Shown here one piece after another: positions 47,036-56,597 of a DNA stretch of 64,000 nt. A program made the translations under genes and the position numbers. Origin of the DNA: Streptomyces sp. PKU-EA00015 (GTDB lineage: Bacteria > Actinomycetota > Actinomycetes > Streptomycetales > Streptomycetaceae); the NCBI RefSeq assembly GCF_013387495.1, contig NZ_JABZEE010000047.1:1-64000 (forward strand). The letters are read 5' to 3'. The notes under the pieces are model-generated. The model ran no database searches, had not been told where the DNA came from, and worked only from the letters and a program-made list of their open reading frames with translations. Within the stretch, counting starts at the first letter, position 1; every line of letters begins with the position of its first letter.

Positions 47036-48586
47036 ATGCACGAAACGGTGTGCGAGCGGCTGGTGCCGGGGCTCGCTCGGGGGACGGCACCGCTGACGCT
47101 GCTCGTCGCTCCGGCCGGGTACGGCAAGACCACTTTGCTCACGCGGACGGCGGACGTCTTCCCCGGGAAGGTGCTGCACTGGCGGCCCTGCCGTGACACT
47201 CTCGGGGTGCCTTCACTGCTCGCCAGTCTGGGACGGCAGTTGGAGCTTGCCGACACGGTGTCCGTGGAGTCCGTCCTGCTGGCCGTCGAGCGCCGTGCGG
47301 ATCCCGTCCTGCTGCTCGTCGACGGGGTTCACCACGTCCACGGCAGCCCGGCCGAGGCATTACTCGAGGAACTGGCCGTGCTGGCACCGCGGAACCTGCG
47401 GCTGATCCTGGCCGGCCGTCGGATGCCCGCGCTGAACCTCACCCGGCTGGAACTGGCCGACACCGCCGTGCTCCGCGCCGCTGAACTGCGGCTGGGCGAA
47501 GGCGAGATCGCAGCCGTATTCCCCGACGCCCCGGAGGTCACCCGGGAGCTTGCCGAGCTCACTTCGGGCTGGCCCGGTGTGCTCAGCCTCAGCAGGCCGG
47601 CGGTACTGGCGGGCCGCGACCCGCTGGAGTCCGCCGGCCTGCGCACCTATCTGGACCGGGAAGTGCTGGAAGCGCTGCCGCCCCGGCTCGTGCGTCTGAT
47701 GGAACGGGGACCCGACGACCCCGGCGACCACGATGCGGCCGACGCGCCGGAACTCGCCGAGGAGTACGGCCTGGAGACCGACGTGCCTCTGCTGCGGGCG
47801 CACCTGGCCCGGCGCTGCGTGCGGCCGGCCCGGCACACGGGCACCGTGCACCGCACCGACGGGGCCCCGTCCGCGTCGCTGGCTCTGCGCTGCTTCCAAC
47901 GGTACGAGGCCACACTGGCGGGGCGTCCGCTGGACTGGAGCCGCACGCGGCCGCGCGTACGGGCGCTGGCCCGGCTGCTGTCCGTCCACGCGGGGCGGCC
48001 CGTCCACCGGGAGGAGCTGATGGCCGCTTTGTGGCCGCAGAGCCCGGCCCATACGGCAGGACGCGGACTGCAGGTTGCGGTCTCGGCCCTGCGGACCGTC
48101 CTGGAACCGGGCACCGGACGAGGGAGGGCCCAGCTGCTGGTGCGCTCGGGCGAGGCGTACATGCTGGTGCTGGACCGCGGGGCCAGCTGCGACGTACAGG
48201 CCTTCGAGGGTGCCGCCGGGGAGGGGCTGCGGGCGGCGGCGCGCGGGGAGGCGGACCGGGCGGCGGGGGCGCTCGGGCGGGCCCTGCGGCTCTACACCGG
48301 GGAGTTGCTGCCGGAGGACGGCCCGGCGGAGTGGGTGGTGCCGATCCGTGAGCAGTATCGCAACCAGGCGGTGCGGGCGGCCCACGCGCTGGCCGAAGTG
48401 GAACTCGGCCGCAACCGTGCGGCGGATGCGGTGGCGGCCGCCGCGCACGCGCTGTCCCTGGACCCGTTCCAGGACGCGGTGTGGCGGTTGCTGATCGCGG
48501 CCCACCGGCAGGCCGGTGACCCGGTGGCGGCCCGGCACGCGGAGCGCCGGCACGCGCAGATGCTGGACACCCTGGGTGTCGTGTGA
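47036..48586 (+). CDS. MalT-like NTPase/BTAD transcriptional activator
   Basis: 516 aa with a GGGGAGGAGG site. The N-terminal P-loop reads APAGYGKTTLL and the Walker B-like strand PVLLLVDGVHH, as in MalT/LAL regulators. The C-terminal half begins with a winged-helix region (LAARLLSVHAGRPVHREELM-type; seen as ARLLSVHAGRPVHREELMAA) and continues as a bacterial transcriptional-activator (BTAD) tetratricopeptide-like domain. There is no LuxR helix-turn-helix at the end. It stands just after the baseplate genes and is probably a regulator of the injection system. Confidence 0.8.
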   Translation: MHETVCERLVPGLARGTAPLTLLVAPAGYGKTTLLTRTADVFPGKVLHWRPCRDTLGVPSLLASLGRQLELADTVSVESVLLAVERRADPVLLLVDGVHHVHGSPAEALLEELAVLAPRNLRLILAGRRMPALNLTRLELADTAVLRAAELRLGEGEIAAVFPDAPEVTRELAELTSGWPGVLSLSRPAVLAGRDPLESAGLRTYLDREVLEALPPRLVRLMERGPDDPGDHDAADAPELAEEYGLETDVPLLRAHLARRCVRPARHTGTVHRTDGAPSASLALRCFQRYEATLAGRPLDWSRTRPRVRALARLLSVHAGRPVHREELMAALWPQSPAHTAGRGLQVAVSALRTVLEPGTGRGRAQLLVRSGEAYMLVLDRGASCDVQAFEGAAGEGLRAAARGEADRAAGALGRALRLYTGELLPEDGPAEWVVPIREQYRNQAVRAAHALAEVELGRNRAADAVAAAAHALSLDPFQDAVWRLLIAAHRQAGDPVAARHAERRHAQMLDTLGVV

Positions 48587-48596
48587 GACACCCGGC

Positions 48597-49649
48597 TCAG
48601 CGCCGTCTGAAGAACTCGACCTCGGCGAAGGCGAGATACCGGCCGCCCCCGGTCCCGTACGCGCCCTGGACCGTGAGCCGGACCCGGACGGCATCGCTGA
48701 CCGCGAGGTGGAAACGCTGCCCTCCCGGCACGTCGGCCAGTCGGACGGTCCTGACGGTTGTCCGGCCGTCCTTCGAGGTGACGGTTATCAGCAGGCTGCT
48801 GGGCCGCGCCTGGGTGAGGAACTTCTCGGCCACAGGAGAGGTGCCGGGATGGACGACGAGATCGAGCAGGCGAACGGGTTCGGCGAAGGAGGCCTCCAGA
48901 TACTCCCCTTCGAAGGCTCCGGGCAGCGCGGGTGTCCAGTACTTGTCCGTGGTCCCGTCCACGGCCAGGGCGGCCGGGTGCTGTTTCCCCGCACTCGACG
49001 CCGTCACCTTCACCGCATGCATCTGCTCGGCCTTGGACGTCCGGTCCCTTACGGTCTCCAGCACTCGTCCGGCCTCGCCGCGGAAGACGTACCCGACCGC
49101 CACGAGGACGCAAAGCACCAGCAGCGGCAGGACGAATCGCGGCCGCCGCCACTGCCGGCGCGGTGGCCGCTCGCCGGCGACGGGCTTCTGCCTGGGGCGG
49201 CGTGTGAACAGCCGCCGCCACCAGGGCGGGCGGGGTGCGACAGGGGCGTCCGCGAGGGAGGCGCCGCAACGTCGGCAGTAGCGCCTCGTCGGCACGTTTC
49301 CGCTGCCGCACTGGCCGCAGACGAGGTCCCCGGCCTGGGGCGGCGGTTCGGCGGCGTCCGCGTGCCGTGCCGGCGGCGGCACCGGACGGCCGGGCTCCTC
49401 GACATGAGGCTGCACGGCGCGCAGGGGCGGGGCGGTGGGTTTCGGCGGGATGGCCGGCCCGCTCGGCTGCGCCGCGGGTTCCTCCCGCGGCACGGCGACG
49501 TCCGGTCCTGTCGGGGTCGGGACCGCGGCATCCGACCGGCCCGCGGCTGCCGGGGTGTTCGGCCGCGACCACTCGAGGAAGGTCCCGCAGGCGCCGCAGA
49601 ACTGCTCCCCGGGATCGCACCGATTCCCGCACACTGCGCAGTTGACCAC
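48597..49649 (-). CDS. Zinc-ribbon membrane protein with discoidin-like domain
   Basis: 350 aa from the GTG at 49649; an ATG nine codons upstream is possible. The N-terminus has a zinc ribbon (CAVCGNRCDPGEQFCGACG) and a second one follows a Pro-rich linker (CGQCGSGNVPTRRYCRRCG). A membrane span lies near 190-208 (FVLPLLVLCVLVAVGYVF). The extracytoplasmic C-terminus resembles a discoidin/F5-8C carbohydrate-binding domain (ALAVDGTTDKYWTPALPG; LDLVVHPGTSP). It is convergent with the BTAD regulator and is a recurrent neighbour of streptomycete injection loci. It may sense or bind the wall; function unknown. Confidence 0.7.
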   Translation of the reverse strand: MVNCAVCGNRCDPGEQFCGACGTFLEWSRPNTPAAAGRSDAAVPTPTGPDVAVPREEPAAQPSGPAIPPKPTAPPLRAVQPHVEEPGRPVPPPARHADAAEPPPQAGDLVCGQCGSGNVPTRRYCRRCGASLADAPVAPRPPWWRRLFTRRPRQKPVAGERPPRRQWRRPRFVLPLLVLCVLVAVGYVFRGEAGRVLETVRDRTSKAEQMHAVKVTASSAGKQHPAALAVDGTTDKYWTPALPGAFEGEYLEASFAEPVRLLDLVVHPGTSPVAEKFLTQARPSSLLITVTSKDGRTTVRTVRLADVPGGQRFHLAVSDAVRVRLTVQGAYGTGGGRYLAFAEVEFFRRR

Positions 49650-49870
49650 GGACCCCTCACCCCTTCCGCAACCCATGCTGTGCCAGGCGGCGCCTCCCGC
49701 ACACGCCTGCAAGGGCAACCACCGAAGCGCCCGCAGCTGCCCTTTCGGGCGCCGTACTGCGACCTCGGCCGGGGCGAGAACGTGCGGGAGGTGCCGCTGC
49801 GTCACGGCGGACGGCTCCGTGGGGCCGGCTGCCGCGGTGTGCCGGTGGCGGGTGTCCGGCGGGACGCCAG

Positions 49871-52426
49871 TCAGCGCGCGGCCGGCGCCGCGGCTGCCGG
49901 CGGGGCGTACTCGGCGAGCAGGAGTCCGATGTCGTCCGCCCTGTCGGGTGACTGGTCGGCATCCTCCAGCAGCCCGTCGGCCAGATCCTCCAGGCTGCCC
50001 CCGCCCAAGCGGGCCAGCGAGGTCCGGAGGCGGTCGATGCCGGAACCGATGTCCGAGTCGCGCCTCTCGACCAGCCCGTCCGTGTACAGGGCCAGGACCG
50101 ATCCGGGCACGAGGCGCAGCTCCGACTCCGGATAGTCGGGCGCTGCCTCGACGCCGAGCAGCGGCCCGCACGGCACATTCGGGATCTCGGTGCGTCCGTC
50201 GGGCAGGCGCAGAAGGGGCGGGCAGTGGCCCGCTCTGACGATGCGCACGACCCCGGAGCGGAGATGGAGGCGGGCGTAGCAGCAGCTGGCGAGCAGCGAC
50301 GGGTCGAGGTCCATGTGGAGCCGGTTGGTGCTGGCCACGATGTCGCTCGGCCGGTGGCCGGCGGTGACGAAGGCCCGCATCGCGCTGCGCAGCTGGCCCA
50401 TGGTGGCCGCGGCGGCGACGTTGTGTCCCTCGACGTCCCCGACGATCAGCGCGACCTCCTCGCCGGTGGGGATGACGTCGTACCAGTCGCCGCCGATGTC
50501 CATCCCCCTGGTGCCCGGAAGGTAGCGCCCGGTGACGTGCAGGCCCGGCACCGTGGGCAGCCGGTGCGGCAGCAGCGCGTTCTGCAGGCCGCGGGCGAGG
50601 GCGAACTCGGCGTCGTAGAGCCTGGCACGTTCGAGGGCCTGGGCGATCAGGCCGCCCAGCGCGGTGAGGACTCCACGCTCCTCGTCGGGGAACCGGTGGA
50701 CGTCGTCGAAGGCGAGCATGCAGGCTCCCACCGGATGGTTGGAGGCGATCAACGGCAGGAACGCCCAGGAACGGGAGTCGCCCGACACGATCCCGGGATA
50801 CGTTTCGCAGAGCTCCTCCCGGGACTCGATGAACAGCGGGGTCCCGGAGGTCAGCGCGTCCGTCACCGGCAGCCGGTCATGCAGCGGGGCGCCTTCCAGC
50901 CGGGCGAGAACCTCCTCCGAACAGCCGCGCTGCGCGAACAGATGCAGGCGCCCCTCCTCCACCACGCAGATCGCCAGCTTCTGGCCGCCGAATGCGGGCA
51001 GCAGCTGCTCGGCGACGGCATCGCACACCTCACGCGCGGTGACCGCCTCGGTGAGGGCGCTGCCCAGCTGGAGCACGCGGTAGAGGGCACCCAGGCGCGG
51101 GGCCGCGGGCGGAGGGGACGAGGAGACGGGCGGACCCTCCTCGGCGACGGACGTCCCGGGGCCGGTGCCGGCCGGTACCGGCTGTCGCACGGGTGCCGCC
51201 CATCCCGTCATGCCCTGTGAGCCCGGGTGGAGGGAGAAGACCAGCCACTCGTCGGGTGGGCGGCGGACCAGGAAGGAGACCGGTTGCTGGGAGACCAGGG
51301 CGGCCCGGTAGCGGTCCTCGTACACGGGATCGGCCAGCCAGGGCAGGATGTCCCAGAGGCGGTGGCCGAGCAGTTCGTTCTGGCGGACCCGCAGCAGAGT
51401 CTCCAGGCTGTGGTTGGCGTAGGCGACATGCCCCTCCGGGGAGAGCGCGAAGAAGCCGTACGCGAGCCGCTCGATCGCCGCCACGGCGGCCATGCCGCTC
51501 CCGGAGTCGAGTACCGCGCCGACCAGATGGGACGACGCCTGCGGGTCCTCCGGGCTCACGGGCACCCGGCCCCAGAGCTCCACAGCGCGGTGGCCTCCAC
51601 CGGGGTCCCGGATCCGCAGGCAGTGCGCGAGCACATGGCCCTCCTCGACCGCGGCACGGGCGGCGGACCGGAAGCCGGGCAGATCCGCGGGCTCGATCCT
51701 GGCCGCCAGGGTGTCCACCCGTCCGTCGAAATCACGGGGCGGGATCCCGAAGATCGCGCACAGCTCGTCGTCGGTCGTGAAGGCCCCGGTGTCGAGGTTC
51801 CAGTCGAACAGACCCACCCGTATCAGTGGAGCGGACGGCAGCGGGACCACTGCGGGAGCCGTCCGTTCGTCGTATTCGACGAGCTCCTTGCGCGCGCTGA
51901 GCCCCGCGAGGGTGGTGCCCAGACGGTCGGCCGCGGAGCGCAGCTGCCGGCGCTGCGCCCTCGACAGCCCCGTCCCCTCGGGCCTGGGCGCCCACAGCAC
52001 GGCCATCGCTCCGAAAGTCTGTTGTCCCGCTCGCACGGGCACTGAGGCCGAACCGAACGGGTAGGGGACGGCGACCGAGAGCTGGGGGAAGCGCCGCATC
52101 GTCTCCTCCGCGCCGGCCAGGTGGACCATGCGCCCGGAGCGGTATGCCTCCGCCACGGGGATATGGCTGTTCACCGGGATCCGACGCCACCCGCCGACGA
52201 GGGAGGGCGGCGCCCCGCACGCCGCGGCCAGCAGGAGCGAGCGATGGTCGCCGGAGAGCAGGAAGACGCTTCCGGCATGCGCTCCGGTCACCTCCACGGC
52301 ATGGATGACCGCACTGACCAGCGCGTCGTCGCGCTCGGGCGCTTCGCCGCCACTCGCGGCGCCGAACGGGTACGAGCTCGATGCCACACCATCGGCCGAC
52401 ACATTGCCCTCGATCACGCTGAACAA
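49871..52426 (-). CDS. GAF-PAS-GAF SpoIIE-type PP2C phosphatase
   Basis: 851 aa. It has an N-terminal GAF-like region (about 30-180), one or two PAS domains (about 200-410, including LSPEGHVAYANHSLETLLRV) and a second GAF (about 450-600). The C-terminal SpoIIE phosphatase retains metal-binding residues: MDIGGDWYDVI, IVGDVEGHN, LYTDGLVERRD and DDIGLLLAEY. Such proteins dephosphorylate anti-anti-sigma factors in response to small-molecule or redox cues bound by the GAF/PAS modules. A partner anti-sigma or kinase gene is not adjacent. No clear Shine-Dalgarno is visible before the ATG at 52426, which lies in an unusually AT-rich stretch. Confidence 0.85.
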   Translation of the reverse strand: MFSVIEGNVSADGVASSSYPFGAASGGEAPERDDALVSAVIHAVEVTGAHAGSVFLLSGDHRSLLLAAACGAPPSLVGGWRRIPVNSHIPVAEAYRSGRMVHLAGAEETMRRFPQLSVAVPYPFGSASVPVRAGQQTFGAMAVLWAPRPEGTGLSRAQRRQLRSAADRLGTTLAGLSARKELVEYDERTAPAVVPLPSAPLIRVGLFDWNLDTGAFTTDDELCAIFGIPPRDFDGRVDTLAARIEPADLPGFRSAARAAVEEGHVLAHCLRIRDPGGGHRAVELWGRVPVSPEDPQASSHLVGAVLDSGSGMAAVAAIERLAYGFFALSPEGHVAYANHSLETLLRVRQNELLGHRLWDILPWLADPVYEDRYRAALVSQQPVSFLVRRPPDEWLVFSLHPGSQGMTGWAAPVRQPVPAGTGPGTSVAEEGPPVSSSPPPAAPRLGALYRVLQLGSALTEAVTAREVCDAVAEQLLPAFGGQKLAICVVEEGRLHLFAQRGCSEEVLARLEGAPLHDRLPVTDALTSGTPLFIESREELCETYPGIVSGDSRSWAFLPLIASNHPVGACMLAFDDVHRFPDEERGVLTALGGLIAQALERARLYDAEFALARGLQNALLPHRLPTVPGLHVTGRYLPGTRGMDIGGDWYDVIPTGEEVALIVGDVEGHNVAAAATMGQLRSAMRAFVTAGHRPSDIVASTNRLHMDLDPSLLASCCYARLHLRSGVVRIVRAGHCPPLLRLPDGRTEIPNVPCGPLLGVEAAPDYPESELRLVPGSVLALYTDGLVERRDSDIGSGIDRLRTSLARLGGGSLEDLADGLLEDADQSPDRADDIGLLLAEYAPPAAAAPAAR

Positions 52427-53362
52427 TTTGTTCCATTTTAAGGTTGTTCGCTGTTCCCCGCGGGTGGAGGCGCTGGCGGCAGTGGTGATCGGCGATGCCG
52501 GGTCGGCGCCGGGGCGGCGGCTGTCCGGTCCGCGGCCGGGTGGGGAGTCCCACGGCAGCCTCGGCAGGTCCGGGACACCACGTACGGTGACGAGCGCCCG
52601 TTCACCGGGCCGGATCGAGGGCTCTCATCGGCCTGCTCTCCTGGTGGGTCGAGAACGACACCGGCTCCAGCGCCGAGGAGATCAACGCCCACCTGCTCGG
52701 GCTCCTCGCCGTGGCGGCCGTCCGGCCGGAACGAGACGCCCGGCGCCTCGGCGTCGCCGATGTCACCACCGGCGTCGGCGCCTCGCGCTGACCGCACCGC
52801 GCGGCGACCGGGCGTCGTGGGCCAGGGGGGCGAGGCCGCAGAGCCTCGGCACCCTGGTGGTTCACGCGAGTCAGGCCGCGGCGCTGAATGCCGGTGTCCG
52901 CTCCCCGGCAGTACCGCCGGCAGATCGGCCGTGCGGGCGCGCATCGGCCCGTTCACCGCCGTCGTACGACTCGCCCCGATCACATGCCCGTTCGCCCCGT
53001 CTGATGCGCAGCGAAGGTTTCCGTCCCGGATTTCGACCCTTCGGGGCGGAGCGTGAACATCGGCAGCAAGGTGGAATTTGAGCCGCCCCCGCAGTGTCCG
53101 TCACGGTTGTCGGCAGTGCCCGTGTGTCTGTTCGGGGAAATCACCGGATGAATCGATGGAAGGGCGACGGCTTCTGGTTTCCGCGTCACGGAAATATTCG
53201 AGCCGAAGTGAACCGCCCCACGGAAACTGTGCGCATAGTGTCTCTGAACTGCGGTTTTTCCACTTCCTCTCCTGTAACAAGCCGTAACACGACAGCTCTT
53301 GACGGAGGCTCACCGCACCCCGCATATTCACACCATCCGTGAGACGGAGGGGACGTTTTCAC
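52427..53362. other. 936-base gene-poor spacer
   Basis: Apart from a TetR C-terminal fragment (52606-52791) I see no credible gene. The last 250 bases (53106-53362) are less GC-rich than the surroundings and probably contain the promoter of the dihydroorotate dehydrogenase operon. GGAGGGG (53346-53352) serves as its ribosome site. Confidence 0.45.
52606..52791 (+). pseudogene. TetR regulator, C-terminal fragment
   Basis: The plus frame reads RALIGLLSWWVENDTGSSAE and EINAHLLGLL before a TGA. This is the usual end of TetR-family ligand domains (a hydrophobic helix with WW, then an acidic linker and final helix). There is no start codon, DNA-binding domain or upstream coding sequence in the frame. 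It is a small relic and a weak call. Confidence 0.4.
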
Positions 53363-54397
53363 ATGGCGGATGCGCTGTCTGATGCCGCGGTGCTGGATGA
53401 CCGAGACCACCTTTTTGACACGAAGCCGCATTGCTTGGCCGATAACGGCTTACAAGCGCGGTTGGGGGAACTGACACTGCGAAACCCGGTCATGCCGGCG
53501 TCCGGCTGCTTCGGTCCGGAGCTGAGCGCCCTGATGCCCGTCGGGGAACTGGGCGCCGTCGTCACCAAGACGCTGTTCGCCGAGCGGCGTTCGGGGAACC
53601 CGGCCCACCGGCTCACCGAGACGGCCCACGGGATGCTCAACAGCGTCGGCATCCCGAGCCCCGGCACAGCTGCCTTCGCCGGACAGGTCCTGCCCGCCTA
53701 CCGCCAGTTCGGCGTTCCGGTCGTGGCGAGCATCGGCGGACTCACCGTCGACGAGTACTGGCAGGTCACCGAGGAACTGGCCGCCGCGGACCTCGCGATC
53801 GACGCCTACGAGGTCAACGTCTCGTGCCCGAACCTGGAGCACGGGGGCCTCGCCATCGGCACCGAGGCGGCGACCGTCGAGCGGGTCGTGGCAGGGATCG
53901 CCGCCCGGACGCGGGTCCCGCTGATCGTCAAGCTCACGCCGAGCGTGACCTCGATCGGCGACATCGCCCGCGCTGCGGAGTACGCGGGCGCCACCGCCGT
54001 CACCGTCTGCAACACCTTCCCCGGCATAGCCGTCGACATCGGGACCCGGACGACGGTCCTCGGCAACGGTGTCGGAGGGCTGTCCGGCCCCGCGGTCAAG
54101 CCCCTCGCTCTTCGCCTGGTGTGGCAGGCGGCGACTGCCGTCGACATCCCCGTCGTCGGCTGCGGAGGGATCACCACGGCCACCGACGTCGTCGAGTTCC
54201 TGCTGGCAGGGGCGAGCGCCGTCCAGGTCGGCACGGCGACCTTCACCCGCCCTTACACCATGGTCGAGATCGTCCGCGGGCTGGAGAAGCTGCGGGCCGA
54301 ACTCGGCGTCACCCACCTTGCCGAGCTCGTCGGCGGCCTGCGTCACACCGAGACCTCCCGGGAGAAGCCATGCGTGACATCGACGAAGCCCCACTGA
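53363..54397 (+). CDS. pyrD: Dihydroorotate dehydrogenase, class 1B type
   Basis: 344 aa, ATG at 53363 after GGAGGGG. The class 1 FMN barrel is complete: NPVMPASGCFG, NSVGIPSPG, EVNVSCPNLEHGG with catalytic Cys155, VIKLTPSVTSIGDIA-type strand (LIVKLTPSVTSIGDIA), GLSGPAVKPLALRLVW, and FMN phosphate loop VVGCGGITTATD. Class 1B enzymes pair with a PyrK subunit, and such a gene lies downstream at 59083. In the setting of this operon it may run in the direction of orotate reduction. The C-terminus overlaps the transporter gene by 28 bases. Confidence 0.85.
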   Translation: MADALSDAAVLDDRDHLFDTKPHCLADNGLQARLGELTLRNPVMPASGCFGPELSALMPVGELGAVVTKTLFAERRSGNPAHRLTETAHGMLNSVGIPSPGTAAFAGQVLPAYRQFGVPVVASIGGLTVDEYWQVTEELAAADLAIDAYEVNVSCPNLEHGGLAIGTEAATVERVVAGIAARTRVPLIVKLTPSVTSIGDIARAAEYAGATAVTVCNTFPGIAVDIGTRTTVLGNGVGGLSGPAVKPLALRLVWQAATAVDIPVVGCGGITTATDVVEFLLAGASAVQVGTATFTRPYTMVEIVRGLEKLRAELGVTHLAELVGGLRHTETSREKPCVTSTKPH

Positions 54398-55698
54398 ACG
54401 CCACTCCACCGGGCGACGAGGCCGGGCCCGCGGCGCCCCAGGACGGACCCGTGAGCACGTACGGGAAGAAGGCGGTGCTCGCCTCCTCCATCGGTTACGC
54501 GATGGACGGGTTCGATCTGCTCATCCTCGGCTTCGCCCTGTCGGCGATCACGGCGGAACTCCACCTCAGCAACAGCGAGGCCGGCTCCCTCGCCACCATC
54601 ACCCTCTTCGGCGCCGTGCTCGGCGGACTCCTCTTCGGTGTCCTCGCCGACCGCATCGGCCGCGTCAAAGTGCTCACCTACTCCGTGTGCTTCTTCGCCG
54701 TCTTCACGGGCCTGACCGCTCTGGCGGACGGCTACACCGAGTTCGCCGTCTACCGCTTCCTCGCGGGTGTCGGCATCGGCGGCGAGTTCGGTGTCGGCAT
54801 GACCCTCGCCGCCGAGGCGTGGCCCGCGCGCAAGCGGGCACGGGCGACGGCTCTGGTCGGTGTCGGCTGGCAGGCAGGCGTACTGCTCGCGGCGCTGGTC
54901 TCGGCTCCGGTACTGACGCACTGGGGCTGGCGGGGCCTGTTCCTGCTCGGCGCGCTGCCTGCCGTGGTCGCCGTCGTCTTCCGTTCCCGCCTGCACGAGC
55001 CCGAGGCGTTCACCGAGCACCGAGCCGCCCTCGCGGCGCGCAAGGCGCAGGCGGCCAAGGCCAGGGTGCCCCTGCGGCTGCTCGTCGCCGACGCCACGAC
55101 GACCCGGGCCACGGCCGGCGTCCTCGTGCTCACCTCGGTCCAGAACTTCGGCTACTACGGCATCATGATCTGGCTGCCGACCTACCTGTCCCACGAGTTC
55201 GGCTACAGCCTCACCAAGTCCGGTCTGTGGACGGCCGTCACCGTCGTCGGCATGGCCGCGGGCGGCCTCGTCTTCGGCCAGGTCGCCGACCGCCTGGGTC
55301 GGCGGCGTGCCTTCTGGATGTTCCAGTTCGGCTCGGCCGTCTCGGTCCTGGTCTACAGCCAGCTGACGTCCGGCTGGGCGCTGATGGTCGGAGGCGCGAT
55401 CATGGGCGCCTTCGCCAACGGGATGATCGGCGGGTACGGGGCCCTGATGGCGGAGCTCTACCCCACGGAAGTACGCGCCACGGCGCAGAACGTGCTGTTC
55501 AACCTGGGGCGGGCGGTGGGCGGTTTCGCCCCGGTCGTGGTGGCGCTCGCCGCCGAGTCCGTCGGGTTCGGCACGGCCATCGCGATGCTCGCCGTCATCT
55601 ACGTGATCGACATGGCTGCGATGCTGCTGATACCCGAGCGGAGCGCGACGCCGCTGACCACGAGTCCCGAGCCCCAGCGAGGTGTGTCCGGCCGCTGA
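54370..55698 (+). CDS. MFS transporter, AAHS-like (candidate orotate importer)
   Basis: 442 aa with about 12 membrane spans. The MFS motif between TM2 and TM3 is present (GVLADRIGRVKVL) and repeated between TM8 and TM9 (GQVADRLGRRRAF). AAHS-type features are GYAMDGFDLLILGFALS and VGIGGEFGVGMTLAAEAWP with RxxxxxA sites. The family imports aromatic or small organic acids with protons. Within an orotate-linked operon, orotate or dihydroorotate uptake is a reasonable guess. The start lies inside the end of pyrD (GGGAGAAG site). Confidence 0.82.
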   Translation: MRDIDEAPLNATPPGDEAGPAAPQDGPVSTYGKKAVLASSIGYAMDGFDLLILGFALSAITAELHLSNSEAGSLATITLFGAVLGGLLFGVLADRIGRVKVLTYSVCFFAVFTGLTALADGYTEFAVYRFLAGVGIGGEFGVGMTLAAEAWPARKRARATALVGVGWQAGVLLAALVSAPVLTHWGWRGLFLLGALPAVVAVVFRSRLHEPEAFTEHRAALAARKAQAAKARVPLRLLVADATTTRATAGVLVLTSVQNFGYYGIMIWLPTYLSHEFGYSLTKSGLWTAVTVVGMAAGGLVFGQVADRLGRRRAFWMFQFGSAVSVLVYSQLTSGWALMVGGAIMGAFANGMIGGYGALMAELYPTEVRATAQNVLFNLGRAVGGFAPVVVALAAESVGFGTAIAMLAVIYVIDMAAMLLIPERSATPLTTSPEPQRGVSGR

Positions 55699-55751
55699 CC
55701 GCCGGAACGCACCCAGGTCCGGCCTCCGCCGGACGAACGAAGGAGACATCC

Positions 55752-56597
55752 ATGCAAGTCGTGGTGCGTGCGCTGCACGTCCTGCGGGCGCTGGCCGCCA
55801 AGCCGAAGGGCGCCACCCTCCAGGAACTTCACGAAGAACTGGGCATTCCGGTCGGAAGCCTGCACCGCCTGCTCACCACCCTCGGCAACGAGGACTTCGT
55901 CACCCGCTCACCGGTGAACCGGCGCTTCTTCCTCGGACCGATCGCCCGTCAGCTCGCCGAGCAGAACCAGCACCAGTCCGCTCTCCTGGTCACCCCGCAC
56001 CGTGCCGTCGTCGCAGCGGCGGAGGCGAGCGGCGAGACCGTCTTCCTGACGGAGCTGATCGGGGACAGGGCAGTGTGCGTCGCCCTGTCCGAAGGCCGCC
56101 ACCCCTTGCGCCTGTTCGTCCGCATCGGCCAGGAGATGCCGCTGCACGCCGCCGCGTCCGGCCGGTCGCTGCTGGCCTACCGGCCCGAGCCGGACGTACG
56201 CAACCTGCTGGCCAAGCGCGTTCTCACCGCCTTCACCGAGGAGACCCCGGTGACGGTCGACGAGGTGCTCGCCCACCTCACACTGGTGCGGGCCCGTGGG
56301 TACGACGTGTGCGACGACGAACTCGACCGCGGCGTCTGGGCCGTCTCCTCACCGGTGTTCACCTCCACCGGCGCGGTCGCGGCCAGTGTGACGCTCGCGG
56401 CCGCCGGCAGCAGGATGCGTGACCCTCTCACCCGCGCCACGGCGGTGCAGACCGTCCTCACCGCCGCGCGGGAGCTGTCCACAGAACTCGGCTTCAACGG
56501 GGAGTGGCCCGACAGCGCCGGTGATCCCTCCGCGTCTGCGGCCGGGACGACCGGCCCGGCGCAGCAGGCCGACGACACCGTGGAGGAGGTGCGATGA
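55752..56597 (+). CDS. IclR-family regulator
   Basis: 281 aa. The N-terminal winged helix reads VLRALAAKPKGATLQELHEE and IPVGSLHRLLTTLGNEDFV. The IclR effector domain follows (LPLHAAASGRSLLAY-type; seen as MPLHAAASGRSLLAYRPE), ending about residue 245 with a disordered tail. IclR proteins control catabolic operons in response to the substrate. Being inside the operon suggests autoregulation. ATGA overlap with the next gene (56594). GAAGGAGA ribosome site. Confidence 0.87.
   Translation: MQVVVRALHVLRALAAKPKGATLQELHEELGIPVGSLHRLLTTLGNEDFVTRSPVNRRFFLGPIARQLAEQNQHQSALLVTPHRAVVAAAEASGETVFLTELIGDRAVCVALSEGRHPLRLFVRIGQEMPLHAAASGRSLLAYRPEPDVRNLLAKRVLTAFTEETPVTVDEVLAHLTLVRARGYDVCDDELDRGVWAVSSPVFTSTGAVAASVTLAAAGSRMRDPLTRATAVQTVLTAARELSTELGFNGEWPDSAGDPSASAAGTTGPAQQADDTVEEVR

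Noticed and set aside
52871..53331. Small open frames on both strands before the pyrD gene
   Set aside because: None has a plausible start, ribosome site or recognisable sequence, and they overlap each other.
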